A stretch of DNA of 10,021 nucleotides from Acetobacteraceae bacterium (GCA_003164305.1 PLSZ01000428.1:1852-11872); one strand, 5' to 3'. Positions 1 to 6,665 are shown, numbered from the stretch's first letter. Notes: generated by a model from the letters alone, not told the origin. Numbers and translations are program-made.

Positions 1-36
1 GACGGGGAAGCCGGAGGATGACGGGAAATGTGAGAG
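1..36. repeat. Partial copy of the intergenic palindromic repeat (edge of window)
   Basis: The first bases contain GAGGATGACGGG followed by an AT-richer stretch and GAGAG. This closely resembles the right end of the complete palindromic repeat at 7470-7576, which also reads GAGGATGACGGG and is then followed by a similar purine-rich run. The rest of the element would lie outside the window. It sits just downstream of the stop codon of the YVTN-protein gene, so it may act as, or next to, that operon's terminator. The match is short and the call is tentative. Confidence 0.45.
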
Positions 37-61
37 GTTGAGTCAAAATGAGAACTACTGC

Positions 62-1513
62 TCAGCGAACCTGAAACTGGACGACTTTGCCCGGTAGGGC
101 GACAGTCCCCTCGGCAATGACCAGATAGCGACGCTCCGTCCGCGTCTCATCTCGCACGATCTGGCGGATCGGACCCACGGCATCGACAATCGCGGCCCCG
201 GCCGGATTGGTCATGAACGCGGCGAGTGGCTGGATCTCGCCGGTGCCTTTGGGATTGTTCGCCAGGCCCAGAAGATACGGCTTCTTCGGCTCCAGACCGG
301 TGACCGATGCCTGCACGACCTGGATCAGTCCCTGGTCGAAAAGGGCGACACTGGTCGCCGCCTTTCCCGGGAGCGTCGCCGTCGCCAGCGCCAGGTGCGC
401 CGCGCTGCCGGCGAGGCCGAGTGGCCGCAGGTTCTGCGTGCCGTCGCCTTCCGTCACCGCGTTTGGCACATAGGCGATCGCCTGAGGTGCCTGGCCAATC
501 GGGATAGTGGCGACAACTTTGTTGGTGGCCGTATCGATCGCCGCGAGCGCGTCGTCGTTCTCAAGGCCGACATAGATCCGCGTGCCGTCTCCCGACGGCC
601 AGACACCATGCGGCAAATTGCCCAGTTGGATCGTCGCGACCTGAGCGAAGTTGTCGGTGCGGAAGACTTTCACCTCATTCAGGCCGCCGATCGTGACGTA
701 GGCGAAGGTGCCATTGGCGGTGTGGGCGAAGTTCACATGGTTGGTGATGGGACCGGTATCGAGCGTCTCGATCAGCTCAAAGGGAGGTCGCGCGTTGAAG
801 ACTTGCGTCTTGCCGGTGTCCTTCAGCGTGAACCAGACCTGGCCGCCGTCAGGCGTCGCCGCGATGTTGGGGCAGAACGGGCTCGCCTGCGTCACCCGCG
901 CGACGATCTGATGATCGGCGACCGTCACGACATCGACCTCGGGGTTGAAGGACGAGCATATGTAGCCGTACTTGCCGTCGGGCGAGAAAATCTGCATGCC
1001 GGGGCCGGACGGCGTTACAATTCGGGTCTTTTCCTCGAAGGTCCTGGCGTCGAGCACATCGACATGGTTCTCGCCGCGCACGGTCACCCATACTTCGCTT
1101 CCGTCCGGGGTGAAGAACGCTTCGTGGGGAGAGCGCCCAACATAGGTCGTGTGCCTGACGGCATTCGTGTTGGTGTCGATGAAGGTGACGGAGTTCGAAC
1201 CGATCGAGACGACCGCCAGTGTCTTGTGATCGGGTGAGAAACCCATGCCATGCACCAGGACCTGCCCCTTGTAGAGCGGGCTGAAGTTGGTCGGGCTCGG
1301 ATCGCCCAGTCGAATGACGCCGAGGAGTTTGTTGTCGGCCGGATCGGTCACCGAGACGGTGTTGGAGAACTGTTCCGCCGCGTAGACGCGGTCATGGTGG
1401 CTGACCGGAATATCGGCATCGCCGGCGGCGCCCGGAGCCTGTCCGGCCGAGGCGGGCAGCGAACAGACCAGCATCGTGGCGACGATCAGGCCGGAGTAGT
1501 AACGACTCTTCAT
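62..1513 (-). CDS. Exported YVTN/YncE-type beta-propeller protein
   Basis: The protein has 483 residues. Residues 1-23 form a signal peptide ending in ASA, so it is predicted to be periplasmic or secreted. Residues about 40-350 form a repeating beta-propeller. Each blade carries motifs such as 'VYAAEQFSNTVSV', 'FSPDG', 'TPDGSEVWVT', 'DTATNKVVATIPIG', typical of YVTN/YncE-like proteins. Histidines recur just before the blade strands (H89, H130, H259, H302) and could bind metal, which is inference. Residues about 365-483 are a separate beta-rich domain that I do not recognise. The start at 1513 follows GGGAG at a normal distance and begins the signal peptide. The frame stays open far upstream, but that stretch overlaps the DUF305 gene and is arginine/proline-rich shadow sequence. 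The gene lies 5 bp after the DUF305 stop codon and is therefore in one operon with it. The ligand or partner is unknown; family members usually act as binding or scaffold proteins. Confidence 0.88.
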   Translation of the reverse strand: MKSRYYSGLIVATMLVCSLPASAGQAPGAAGDADIPVSHHDRVYAAEQFSNTVSVTDPADNKLLGVIRLGDPSPTNFSPLYKGQVLVHGMGFSPDHKTLAVVSIGSNSVTFIDTNTNAVRHTTYVGRSPHEAFFTPDGSEVWVTVRGENHVDVLDARTFEEKTRIVTPSGPGMQIFSPDGKYGYICSSFNPEVDVVTVADHQIVARVTQASPFCPNIAATPDGGQVWFTLKDTGKTQVFNARPPFELIETLDTGPITNHVNFAHTANGTFAYVTIGGLNEVKVFRTDNFAQVATIQLGNLPHGVWPSGDGTRIYVGLENDDALAAIDTATNKVVATIPIGQAPQAIAYVPNAVTEGDGTQNLRPLGLAGSAAHLALATATLPGKAATSVALFDQGLIQVVQASVTGLEPKKPYLLGLANNPKGTGEIQPLAAFMTNPAGAAIVDAVGPIRQIVRDETRTERRYLVIAEGTVALPGKVVQFQVR

Positions 1514-1518
1514 GACAT

Positions 1519-2121
1519 TCACTCCCGTGGCATCTTCATGGATGGAGACATGGACATCGAACCCGGCGACATCGAACCCGGCGACATGGTCGCGTGGCCG
1601 GATGGGGCGACGGGGGATGGGGCGACGGCGGACGTGGCGCCGGGGGATGGGGCGCCGGAGGATGGGGCGCCGGCGGGAACCTGCGTCGGTGCCGGCGCGG
1701 AGGCCGGTGGCTGCTGGCCGAGCGCGAGCCGCATGGCCGCGATTTCCTGCTGCTGATCGACGATGATCTCCTGCGCGATGCGACGCAGCCGCTCGTTCTT
1801 GCCGTAGCGCAGCTCGGCCACCGCCATGTCGATCGCGCCCTGGTGATGCGGGATCATCATGGCCGCGAAGTCCGCGTCGGCATCGCCCGTGGGCCTGACA
1901 TTCATTCCGGCCATCATCTTGTCCATGGCGACGCTGTTCTCGGCCAGGAAGGGTGTTTCGTCGGGGTATGGCCCGGTCGAGTGGATGCCGGTGGCGGCAT
2001 CGGATGCCGGACTGGTTGAGGGATGCGCCTTGTCGCCGGCCCCGGCGGGGATCGACCGCATGACGCACAAGGCAGCCGCGAAGGCGATGAGGCCCGCGGG
2101 CGACAGAGTGCGCTTACCCAT
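1519..2121 (-). CDS. Periplasmic DUF305 (CopM-like) protein with Met-rich tail
   Basis: The protein has 200 residues. An N-terminal hydrophobic segment (about 8-28) is a likely signal peptide. Residues about 55-136 match the DUF305 helical-bundle family, with the signature 'MMIPHHQGAIDMA' (88-100) and a second helix containing 'QQQEIAAM'. One member of the family, cyanobacterial CopM, binds copper in the periplasm. After residue 138 there is a linker of five-residue A-P-S-x-G/V repeats. The last 22 residues hold six methionines (179, 184, 189, 191, 195, 197) in an SPGSM-like repeat, a composition that suits Cu(I) or Ag(I) binding. The copper role is inference from family and tail. AGGAG lies 9 bases before the ATG at 2121. 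It is the first gene of the operon with the YVTN-protein gene, downstream of the ECF-like promoter at 2189-2165. Confidence 0.9.
   Translation of the reverse strand: MGKRTLSPAGLIAFAAALCVMRSIPAGAGDKAHPSTSPASDAATGIHSTGPYPDETPFLAENSVAMDKMMAGMNVRPTGDADADFAAMMIPHHQGAIDMAVAELRYGKNERLRRIAQEIIVDQQQEIAAMRLALGQQPPASAPAPTQVPAGAPSSGAPSPGATSAVAPSPVAPSGHATMSPGSMSPGSMSMSPSMKMPRE
1553..1675. repeat. In-frame 15-bp tandem repeats in the DUF305 tail
   Basis: Two kinds of 15-bp repeat are present. Two exact copies of GACATCGAACCCGGC occupy 1553-1582. Five near-identical units, consensus GATGGGGCGMCGGNG, occupy 1601-1615, 1616-1630, 1631-1645, 1646-1660 and 1661-1675. On the minus strand these encode the SPGSM repeats and the APSPG-type linker. 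Because the unit is a multiple of three, gain or loss of units by slippage would keep the frame and only change linker or tail length. Confidence 0.9.
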
Positions 2122-2164
2122 GATTTCGGTCTCCTGATGCTGGCGAGGTGTCCTGAGCGACGAT

Positions 2165-2189
2165 GACGTCCGCCGCGCCGGATTATTCC
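2165..2189 (-). promoter_or_regulatory. ECF-type promoter of the DUF305/YVTN operon
   Basis: Read on the minus strand, GGAATA (2189-2184) is followed after 15 bases by CGTC (2168-2165). This has the layout of an extracytoplasmic-function sigma-factor promoter (GGAAN -35, CGTN -10). The predicted transcript start is near 2157, leaving a leader of about 36 nt that contains the AGGAG ribosome site of the DUF305 gene. The same element with the same spacing precedes two further genes in the window, which raises confidence well above that of a single match. Confidence 0.7.
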
Positions 2190-2214
2190 GCCACGGAATT
2201 ATTTGTTCCCGGAA
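2182..2214. promoter_or_regulatory. Dyad sequences in the divergent intergenic region
   Basis: At 2182-2202 two 9-bp arms (ATTATTCCG and CGGAATTAT, one mismatch) flank CCA. The short palindrome TTCCCGGAA follows at 2206-2214. The first dyad contains the -35 box of the minus promoter in its left arm, so a protein bound there would be well placed to affect that promoter. Its right arm also reads GGAAT on the plus strand, but no CGTC follows at the right distance. The role as an operator is inference. Confidence 0.35.
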
Positions 2215-2260
2215 AAACGGCGCGCGGCTTGCGACGAGGCCGCGATAACCGTCCCTCGAC

Positions 2261-2285
2261 GGAATATTCCTGAAGGAGCGACGTC
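2261..2285 (+). promoter_or_regulatory. ECF-type promoter of the small membrane-protein gene
   Basis: GGAATA (2261-2266) is followed after 15 bases by CGTC (2282-2285), identical in boxes and spacing to the element driving the divergent operon. In both of these copies the -10 box is part of GACGTC. The -35 box also lies in the perfect palindrome GGAATATTCC (2261-2270). The predicted transcript start at about 2291-2293 is only 3-5 nt before the ATG at 2296, implying a nearly leaderless mRNA. Confidence 0.65.
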
Positions 2286-2295
2286 TTCAGAGGCC

Positions 2296-2811
2296 ATGGA
2301 CACAACCAGCATATTCAGGAGCCGGCTGGCGAGGGCGCTGATCTCCGGAAGCGTGGCGATCACTCTCAATACGCTCGCGTTGAAGGCGGCGGACCTGGTT
2401 CCGCTCGCCACGGCGAAGGGTGGTCTGCTGCGCCTTCTCTCACCGTGGTTTTCCGGGCCACTCGAGAAACTGGGCGTAGCGTCGGCGTGGTCGCGAGCCG
2501 GCGCGCCGGCTCCCGACAGTCCGCTGTTCAAGACGGGGTTCCATCTGATCGTTGGATTGATCATGGCGCTCATTTACGCCTGGGCCGCTGAGCCAGTGCT
2601 GCCCAAAGGAGATCTTCGAAAAGGCGCGATCTGCGCGGTCGCGATGTGGTTGTTGAACGCCGTCGTCGTATTGCCCGCGACTGGCGAGGGATTCGCCGGC
2701 CGCGCGCATCTCACTCTCGCCGGTATCGCCTGGTTCGCGGCCGCGCACATTTTATTCTTCATGGTTCTGGCGGTGCTTTACGGAGCTGGCCGGCGTGACT
2801 CGAGCTTGTAA
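2296..2811 (+). CDS. Small inner-membrane protein, function unknown
   Basis: The protein has 171 residues and probably four membrane segments, at about 14-35 (weak), 81-99, 109-128 and 139-162. A proline/glycine-rich loop lies between the first two, and residues 127-136 carry the short motif 'PATGEGFAG'. I do not recognise a named family. The frame is open from an ATG at 2203, but the start at 2296 is chosen because the ECF-like promoter at 2261-2285 lies between the two and the hydrophobic region begins soon after 2296. AGAGG at 2289-2293 is too close to the ATG to be a normal ribosome site, which fits leaderless translation. The gene diverges from the DUF305/YVTN operon and appears to share its regulation, suggesting an envelope-stress role by association only. 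Confidence 0.7.
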   Translation: MDTTSIFRSRLARALISGSVAITLNTLALKAADLVPLATAKGGLLRLLSPWFSGPLEKLGVASAWSRAGAPAPDSPLFKTGFHLIVGLIMALIYAWAAEPVLPKGDLRKGAICAVAMWLLNAVVVLPATGEGFAGRAHLTLAGIAWFAAAHILFFMVLAVLYGAGRRDSSL

Positions 2812-2854
2812 GCGACAAGGCCGTCACGGAGCGGTATCGGCTCGCCGTTAAGTC

Positions 2855-2887
2855 GGGCGGCGCCGGCACAAATCGCCGGCGCCGCCC
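2855..2887. terminator. Bidirectional hairpin between converging genes
   Basis: A perfect 13-bp inverted repeat (GGGCGGCGCCGGC at 2855-2867 and GCCGGCGCCGCCC at 2875-2887) flanks a 7-base loop. It lies 43 bp after the stop codon of the membrane-protein gene and 5 bp beyond the stop codon of the converging COG4315-type gene. There is no clear T tract on either side. It could stop transcription from both sides or protect both mRNA ends. Confidence 0.7.
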
Positions 2888-2892
2888 TTCGC

Positions 2893-3285
2893 TCAGGGCT
2901 GAGCCACGTGCCAGGCGTTGTTCAGGAAACCGTCGCCGGTGATGTCTCCGGGCTTCGCGTCTTTCGTCCAGGTGTAGAGTGCTTTGCCCTTGTATGCCCA
3001 TTGCCGGCTGCCGTCGTCGCGGATGATGACGGAATAACCAGCCGAGCCCTTATCGGCGGCGGCGGCGGTCACTGGCGGCCAGTTCGCCGCGCATGGTCCG
3101 TTGCAGACCGACTTGCTGTCGGAATCCTTGTCGAAGGTGTAAAGAGTCATACCTTTGGCGTCGATGAGTGTCTTGCCTTTCGCGGTTTCGCCGGTCTTTA
3201 CCGGATTGGCCGCGAGAGCGGCCGTTGCGATGCCGGCGGATAGCCCGATGGCAACGAATCCGGCGCGTATGAGGGGGTTCAGCAT
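2893..3285 (-). CDS. Secreted COG4315 / Lipoprotein_15-type repeat protein
   Basis: The protein has 130 residues. Residues 1-26 are a signal peptide ending in ALAA, with no lipobox cysteine, so the mature form should be soluble in the periplasm or secreted. The rest carries the two-part secreted repeat of this family: 'GMTLYTFDKD...' with CNGPCAANWPP (C61, C65) around residues 45-71, and 'QWAYKGKALYTWTKD...GDITGDG' around 95-119, ending in 'AWHVA'. The biochemical function of the family is unknown. The start at 3285 is preceded by AAGGAG at 7 bases and begins the signal peptide; the in-frame ATG at 3318 would add 11 residues and lies at the predicted transcript start. The gene has its own ECF-like promoter of the same type as the two upstream neighbours. 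Confidence 0.87.
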   Translation of the reverse strand: MLNPLIRAGFVAIGLSAGIATAALAANPVKTGETAKGKTLIDAKGMTLYTFDKDSDSKSVCNGPCAANWPPVTAAAADKGSAGYSVIIRDDGSRQWAYKGKALYTWTKDAKPGDITGDGFLNNAWHVAQP

Positions 3286-3296
3286 GGATGTGCTCC

Positions 3297-3318
3297 TTGC
3301 GCGGGAAATACCGCGCAA
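3297..3318 (-). promoter_or_regulatory. 5' leader hairpin abutting the ribosome site
   Basis: A perfect 8-bp inverted repeat (TTGCGCGG and CCGCGCAA) surrounds a 6-base loop. On the minus strand it begins almost exactly at the predicted transcript start (about 3317), and its last two bases are the AA of the AAGGAG ribosome site of the COG4315-type gene. It could stabilise the mRNA 5' end or affect ribosome access. The structure is plain in the sequence; the role is inference. Confidence 0.55.
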
Positions 3319-3323
3319 TGAGA

Positions 3324-3348
3324 GACGCCGCCGGTTCGGGTCTATTCC
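3324..3348 (-). promoter_or_regulatory. ECF-type promoter of the COG4315-type gene
   Basis: On the minus strand GGAATA (3348-3343) is followed after 15 bases by CGTC (3327-3324), the same boxes and spacing as at 2189-2165 and 2261-2285. The leader to the ATG at 3285 would be about 32 nt. The remaining stretch to secB (3349-3570) holds no gene that I can support, only a weak CGTAAGGC/GCCTCACG inverted repeat near 3390-3420. Confidence 0.7.
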
Positions 3349-3570
3349 ATCGACGTCCGCGTTATTTGGCCGGCGGATGGATATGCATACGGCGTAAGGC
3401 GGTGCTGACCTTTTGCCTCACGCCGACAATCGCATTTGAACTGTCCGGTCCATTCAATCCTGGGCGCGGAGAGAGGTCGGTCCATGACAAGCGGGCGCCC
3501 GGCCTCACGGACACGAGTCCGGCCGCGACAAGAAAACGACCGCCCTGGCGCCCCTCTCAACCCAACCCGA

Positions 3571-4098
3571 TCAGGCCGTCGTGGGCGCCGCCGCCGCCGC
3601 GGTACGGGCTTGCTGAGCGCGCCGGTTCTGCCAGAGCTGCACGAAGTCGATCGGCTGCAACAGCACCGGCGGGAAACCGCCATCCCGGGTCACATCCGCC
3701 AGAATGTTACGCGCGAACGGGAACAGAATGCGCGGACATTCGACCAGCAGCACCGGCTCGATCGCGTTGTCCGGCAATCCGGACAGCGTGAACACGCCCG
3801 CATAGGTCAACTCGGCGATGAACACGACCGGAGCCGGCGCCTGCCCATTGCTCGGCGCGTTCGGATCCGTCGCCTCGGCGCGGACCATCAGGGAAACCTC
3901 ATAATTACTGCCGCCCTCGACGATCCGCCGGGCCTGCACGTCGAGATTGATGGCAACCTGCGGTTGAGCGCGCAATGTGGTGTAGATCGCGGGCGCCCCC
4001 GGCACTTCGAACGACAGGTCCTTCACGTATTGAATGTTCACCACCAACGGCGGTTGCGCCGGCGTCCCGGGCTGGGGGGCTGGGGTGGTCTCGGACAT
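3571..4098 (-). CDS. secB: Protein-export chaperone SecB
   Basis: The protein has 175 residues, somewhat longer than E. coli SecB (155) because of proline- and alanine-rich ends. SecB binds unfolded preproteins in the cytoplasm as a tetramer and hands them to SecA for export. Visible family motifs are 'YVKDLSFEVP' (24-33), the central 'AELTYAGVF' strand (95-103) and the signature 'VECPRILFPFARNILADVT...GGFPPVLLQPIDF' running across 119-152. The start at 4098 follows GGAG at about 7 bases. A histidine-phosphatase gene ends 113 bp upstream on the same strand. In many alphaproteobacteria secB lies divergently next to the Tim44-like gene; here the phosphatase and glycosyltransferase genes lie between them. 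Confidence 0.97.
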   Translation of the reverse strand: MSETTPAPQPGTPAQPPLVVNIQYVKDLSFEVPGAPAIYTTLRAQPQVAINLDVQARRIVEGGSNYEVSLMVRAEATDPNAPSNGQAPAPVVFIAELTYAGVFTLSGLPDNAIEPVLLVECPRILFPFARNILADVTRDGGFPPVLLQPIDFVQLWQNRRAQQARTAAAAAPTTA

Positions 4099-4211
4099 AA
4101 TCGCTCTCCGTCATGATCCGGCGCCGAATGCGCCTTGGGGGACCGCCGGGTAGCATGAAGGGGAGGCCACGTCACCTGGAATGGGCATACATCCGCCGCT
4201 TAGCCCGATAA

Positions 4212-4766
4212 TTACGCCCGCCAGATGAACTGTTCCGGGATCGGCCCGGTCGGATCGCAGCGGATCGTCTCGCCGTTGTTGATGTTCTGCCCGGTCATGC
4301 ACAAGATGAAACCCCAGTGGCTGACCACCACCGTCTCCGGCCAGTTGGCCTCAGCCGTCATCTGGCGCCGGAACGCCGCCGCCCGACCGGTCACCTCGTC
4401 GGGCCCCTCGTGTTCGTCCGGCCACCATTTCTCGTCGAGGTGGGAGAAGTCGTGCCGCGGCCACGCGCTGGCCAGCCGGCTGCGCGCGGTGCCGATGTCG
4501 CAGGCCAGTCCGAACCGTTCCCGCACCAGCGTGTGGATTTCGATCTTCAGGCCCAACCGGCGCGCCAGCGGCTCGGCCGTCTGCAAGGCCCGCGTGTACG
4601 GGGAGGCGATGATCCGGCTGATCCGCTCCCCCGCCAATTTCCGCGCGGCGAGCTCGGCCTGATGGTGGCCGTATTCGGTGAGGCGCGGGTCCTCGATGCC
4701 GGGATCCCGGCGGGTCGCCGTGATGCGCAGGTTGAACTCGCTTTGGCCGTGACGCAGCAGGATCAT
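4212..4766 (-). CDS. Histidine phosphatase (phosphoglycerate-mutase superfamily)
   Basis: The protein has 184 residues from the ATG at 4766. It begins directly with the catalytic 'LLRHGQSEFN' motif, in which H6 is the phosphate-accepting histidine and R5 its partner. Further active-site elements are 'ASPYTRALQTAEPLARR' (R59), the acidic region near E83 and the second histidine in 'VVVSHWGF' (H150). These show an intact phosphatase/mutase fold of the SixA/PhoE/cofactor-dependent-mutase type. The substrate cannot be told from sequence. An ATG four codons upstream at 4778 is also possible; neither start has a strong ribosome site. The open frame continues to 4925 but that part looks non-homologous. 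The gene diverges from the glycosyltransferase gene and may be co-transcribed with secB. Confidence 0.9.
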   Translation of the reverse strand: MILLRHGQSEFNLRITATRRDPGIEDPRLTEYGHHQAELAARKLAGERISRIIASPYTRALQTAEPLARRLGLKIEIHTLVRERFGLACDIGTARSRLASAWPRHDFSHLDEKWWPDEHEGPDEVTGRAAAFRRQMTAEANWPETVVVSHWGFILCMTGQNINNGETIRCDPTGPIPEQFIWRA

Positions 4767-4942
4767 GCCACCGGCCATACCAGGCCATTGGCGGGTGGGC
4801 AATGCCGGTTGCCGAGGGCGGTCCGGCGGCGAAGCGGCAGGCCAGCCGAGCCTCCCGGATACTGCGCTCCGTCCAACGCTCAGAGACCTCGCGCGCACTG
4901 CCTCCTCGCGTCTGGGCCATCTCACTGCTAAGCCGGCGGCCG

Positions 4943-5824
4943 ATGCGAATCCTGTTTGTCACCGCCAATCGCCTTGGCGACGCGGTCCTTTCCACGGGCC
5001 TACTCGATCATTTGATCCACATCTACCCGGCGGCGCGCATCACCGTCGCGTGCGGACCGGTGGCTGCCGGCATCTTTCAGCGCATGCCCAACCTGGAGCG
5101 GATCGTCGTCTTCTCCAAGCAGCCCTTTGGCCGGCATTGGTTGCCGTTATGGGGAACCACCGTGACGCAATGGTGGGACCTCGTCGTGGACATCCGCGGG
5201 TCCGCCCTGTCCTGGCTGATCCCGGCGCGGCGCCGCGCCATCATGCATCCCACCACCGGGCACAAGACCCTCCAGCTCGCACGGGTATTGAACCTCGAGA
5301 CCGCCCCGCCGCCGGTCGCGTGGTTCGCACCCGAGGACATCGCGACCGCGTCGCGCCTGCTCCCGCGCGGCAGACCGGTCATCGTCCTCGCGCCAACAGC
5401 CAACTGGGCGCCGAAGGTCTGGCCGACGGAGCGGTTCGTGGCCTTGTTTCAGCGCCTCACGGAAACGCTTCTCCCGGGAGCGGTGCCGGTGGTCATCGCG
5501 GGGCCGGGGGAGACCGAAGCCGCCATCGCGCGACGCGTGATCCAAGGTCTTCCCGGTACGATCGACCTGGTCGACCGGCTGAGTTTGCCGCGAATCGCCG
5601 CGCTGTTGGCCCAATCCAGCCTGTTCGTCGGCAACGACTCCGGCCTCATGCATCTCGCCGCCGCCGCGGGCGCGCCAACGCTGGGATTGTTCGGGCCGAC
5701 CAGCGCCGAGGAATACGCGCCAGCCGGACGGCGCGCGGCCGCGCTGGCGAGTCCTGACTCGACGATGGACGGAATTTCGGTCGATGCCGTGGTGGAAGCC
5801 GCCCAGAGGTTGCTGATGGGGTGA
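4943..5824 (+). CDS. Glycosyltransferase family 9 (heptosyltransferase-like)
   Basis: The protein has 293 residues. It starts with the Rossmann-type 'MRILFVTANRLGDAVLSTG' nucleotide-binding region. It carries the C-terminal GT9 signature: 'LAPTANWAPKVWPTERF' (149-165), 'LVDRLSLPRIAALLAQSSLFVGNDSG' across 209-234 with the N-D-S-G...H-L-A-A motif (231-240), and 'APTLGLFGPTSAEEYAP' (244-260). GT9 enzymes move a sugar, usually a heptose, from ADP-heptose onto lipopolysaccharide core at the inner face of the cytoplasmic membrane. The exact donor and acceptor are not evident. The length is short compared with E. coli WaaC/WaaF (about 320-350). The start at 4943 is chosen because homologous sequence begins there; the frame is open upstream to 4802 with serine/arginine-rich, unlike sequence. 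No strong ribosome site is visible. Confidence 0.9.
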   Translation: MRILFVTANRLGDAVLSTGLLDHLIHIYPAARITVACGPVAAGIFQRMPNLERIVVFSKQPFGRHWLPLWGTTVTQWWDLVVDIRGSALSWLIPARRRAIMHPTTGHKTLQLARVLNLETAPPPVAWFAPEDIATASRLLPRGRPVIVLAPTANWAPKVWPTERFVALFQRLTETLLPGAVPVVIAGPGETEAAIARRVIQGLPGTIDLVDRLSLPRIAALLAQSSLFVGNDSGLMHLAAAAGAPTLGLFGPTSAEEYAPAGRRAAALASPDSTMDGISVDAVVEAAQRLLMG

Positions 5825-5993
5825 AGTGACCCTCGCGATCGGAAGACCACAAGCCGAGGCGCGCGCGTTGTCTCAAATCATGAGGTTTCGCTGCCCGCCC
5901 AACCGAAACACCCTCGCCACCGACGGATTTGTGCCGGGTTTCGTTTGTGTCTGGACCCGACCGCGCCTATTTATGAGCTCTTAGGAGGGTCGC

Positions 5994-6665
5994 ATGGGCG
6001 CGAGCGGTGGATTTCCGATTGACCTGATACTGTTCGGCATGATCGCGGCCTTCCTGGTGCTGCGGCTCAAGAGCATCCTCGGTAAGCGAACCGGGTATGA
6101 GCGGCCGCCGCAAGCGGTTCCGCCGCGGCAGGCTCCGATCATCGAGGGCCGCGCCGAAGTGCCGCCAGCCCAGACCGCGCCGATCGCCTCGAAACGAACC
6201 GTCCCCGAACCCGTTTCCGCGCTCGGCCAGACCCTGGTCCAGATGAAGACGATCGACCGGAACTTCGAGCCGTCCGCGTTCCTCGACGGCGCCGAAAAGG
6301 CCTTCCGCATGATCGTGCAAGCCTTCGCCACCGGCGACCGCGCGACCCTGAAGCCCCTTCTGGGCGACGAAACCTGGCACGCCTTCGACCTCGCGATTTC
6401 CGAGCGGGAGAAGGCCGGGCAAACCCATGTCACCGACGTGAAGGCAATGCATGGCGTGACCATCGAGTCGGCCGAGCTGAAAGGCACTGTCGCCTCGATC
6501 GCCGCGCGGATCGTGTCGGATCAGGTGAACATGACGCATACCCAGTCCGGCCAGGTCGTCGTCGGCACCGACGCGGTCACCGAGATCACCGACCTCTGGA
6601 CCTTCGAGCGCGACCTGGCGCAGCCCAATCCCATCTGGCGTCTGGTGGCGGCGCGCAGTGCCTGA
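5994..6665 (+). CDS. timA: Tim44-like membrane-anchored protein (TimA)
   Basis: The protein has 223 residues. A single membrane helix spans about 8-24, followed by the conserved 'LRLKSILGKRTGYE' stretch. Then comes a proline-rich linker to about residue 75 and a Tim44-like domain at about 90-222. The domain is recognised by 'MKTIDRNFEPSAFLDGAEKAF', 'DLWTFERDLAQPNPIWRLVA' and the overall pattern. Bacterial homologues of the mitochondrial import protein Tim44 are inner-membrane proteins of alphaproteobacteria with a poorly known role. AGGAGG at 5983-5988 lies 5 bases before the ATG and fixes the start. The gene overlaps the next one by 8 bp, implying translational coupling. The 169 bp before it hold a weak GTTTCG/CGAAAC inverted repeat and no gene. 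Confidence 0.93.
   Translation: MGASGGFPIDLILFGMIAAFLVLRLKSILGKRTGYERPPQAVPPRQAPIIEGRAEVPPAQTAPIASKRTVPEPVSALGQTLVQMKTIDRNFEPSAFLDGAEKAFRMIVQAFATGDRATLKPLLGDETWHAFDLAISEREKAGQTHVTDVKAMHGVTIESAELKGTVASIAARIVSDQVNMTHTQSGQVVVGTDAVTEITDLWTFERDLAQPNPIWRLVAARSA

Noticed and set aside
395..1237. A 280-residue plus-strand frame
   Set aside because: It lies wholly antisense to the YVTN propeller gene, whose repeats and signal peptide are clear.
62..2068. A single 668-residue minus-strand protein
   Set aside because: The part before 1513 is arginine/proline-rich shadow sequence overlapping the DUF305 gene in another frame. A signal peptide and ribosome site mark the true start at 1513.
3436..4116. 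A 226-residue plus-strand frame
   Set aside because: It is antisense to secB, arginine-rich and without domain features.
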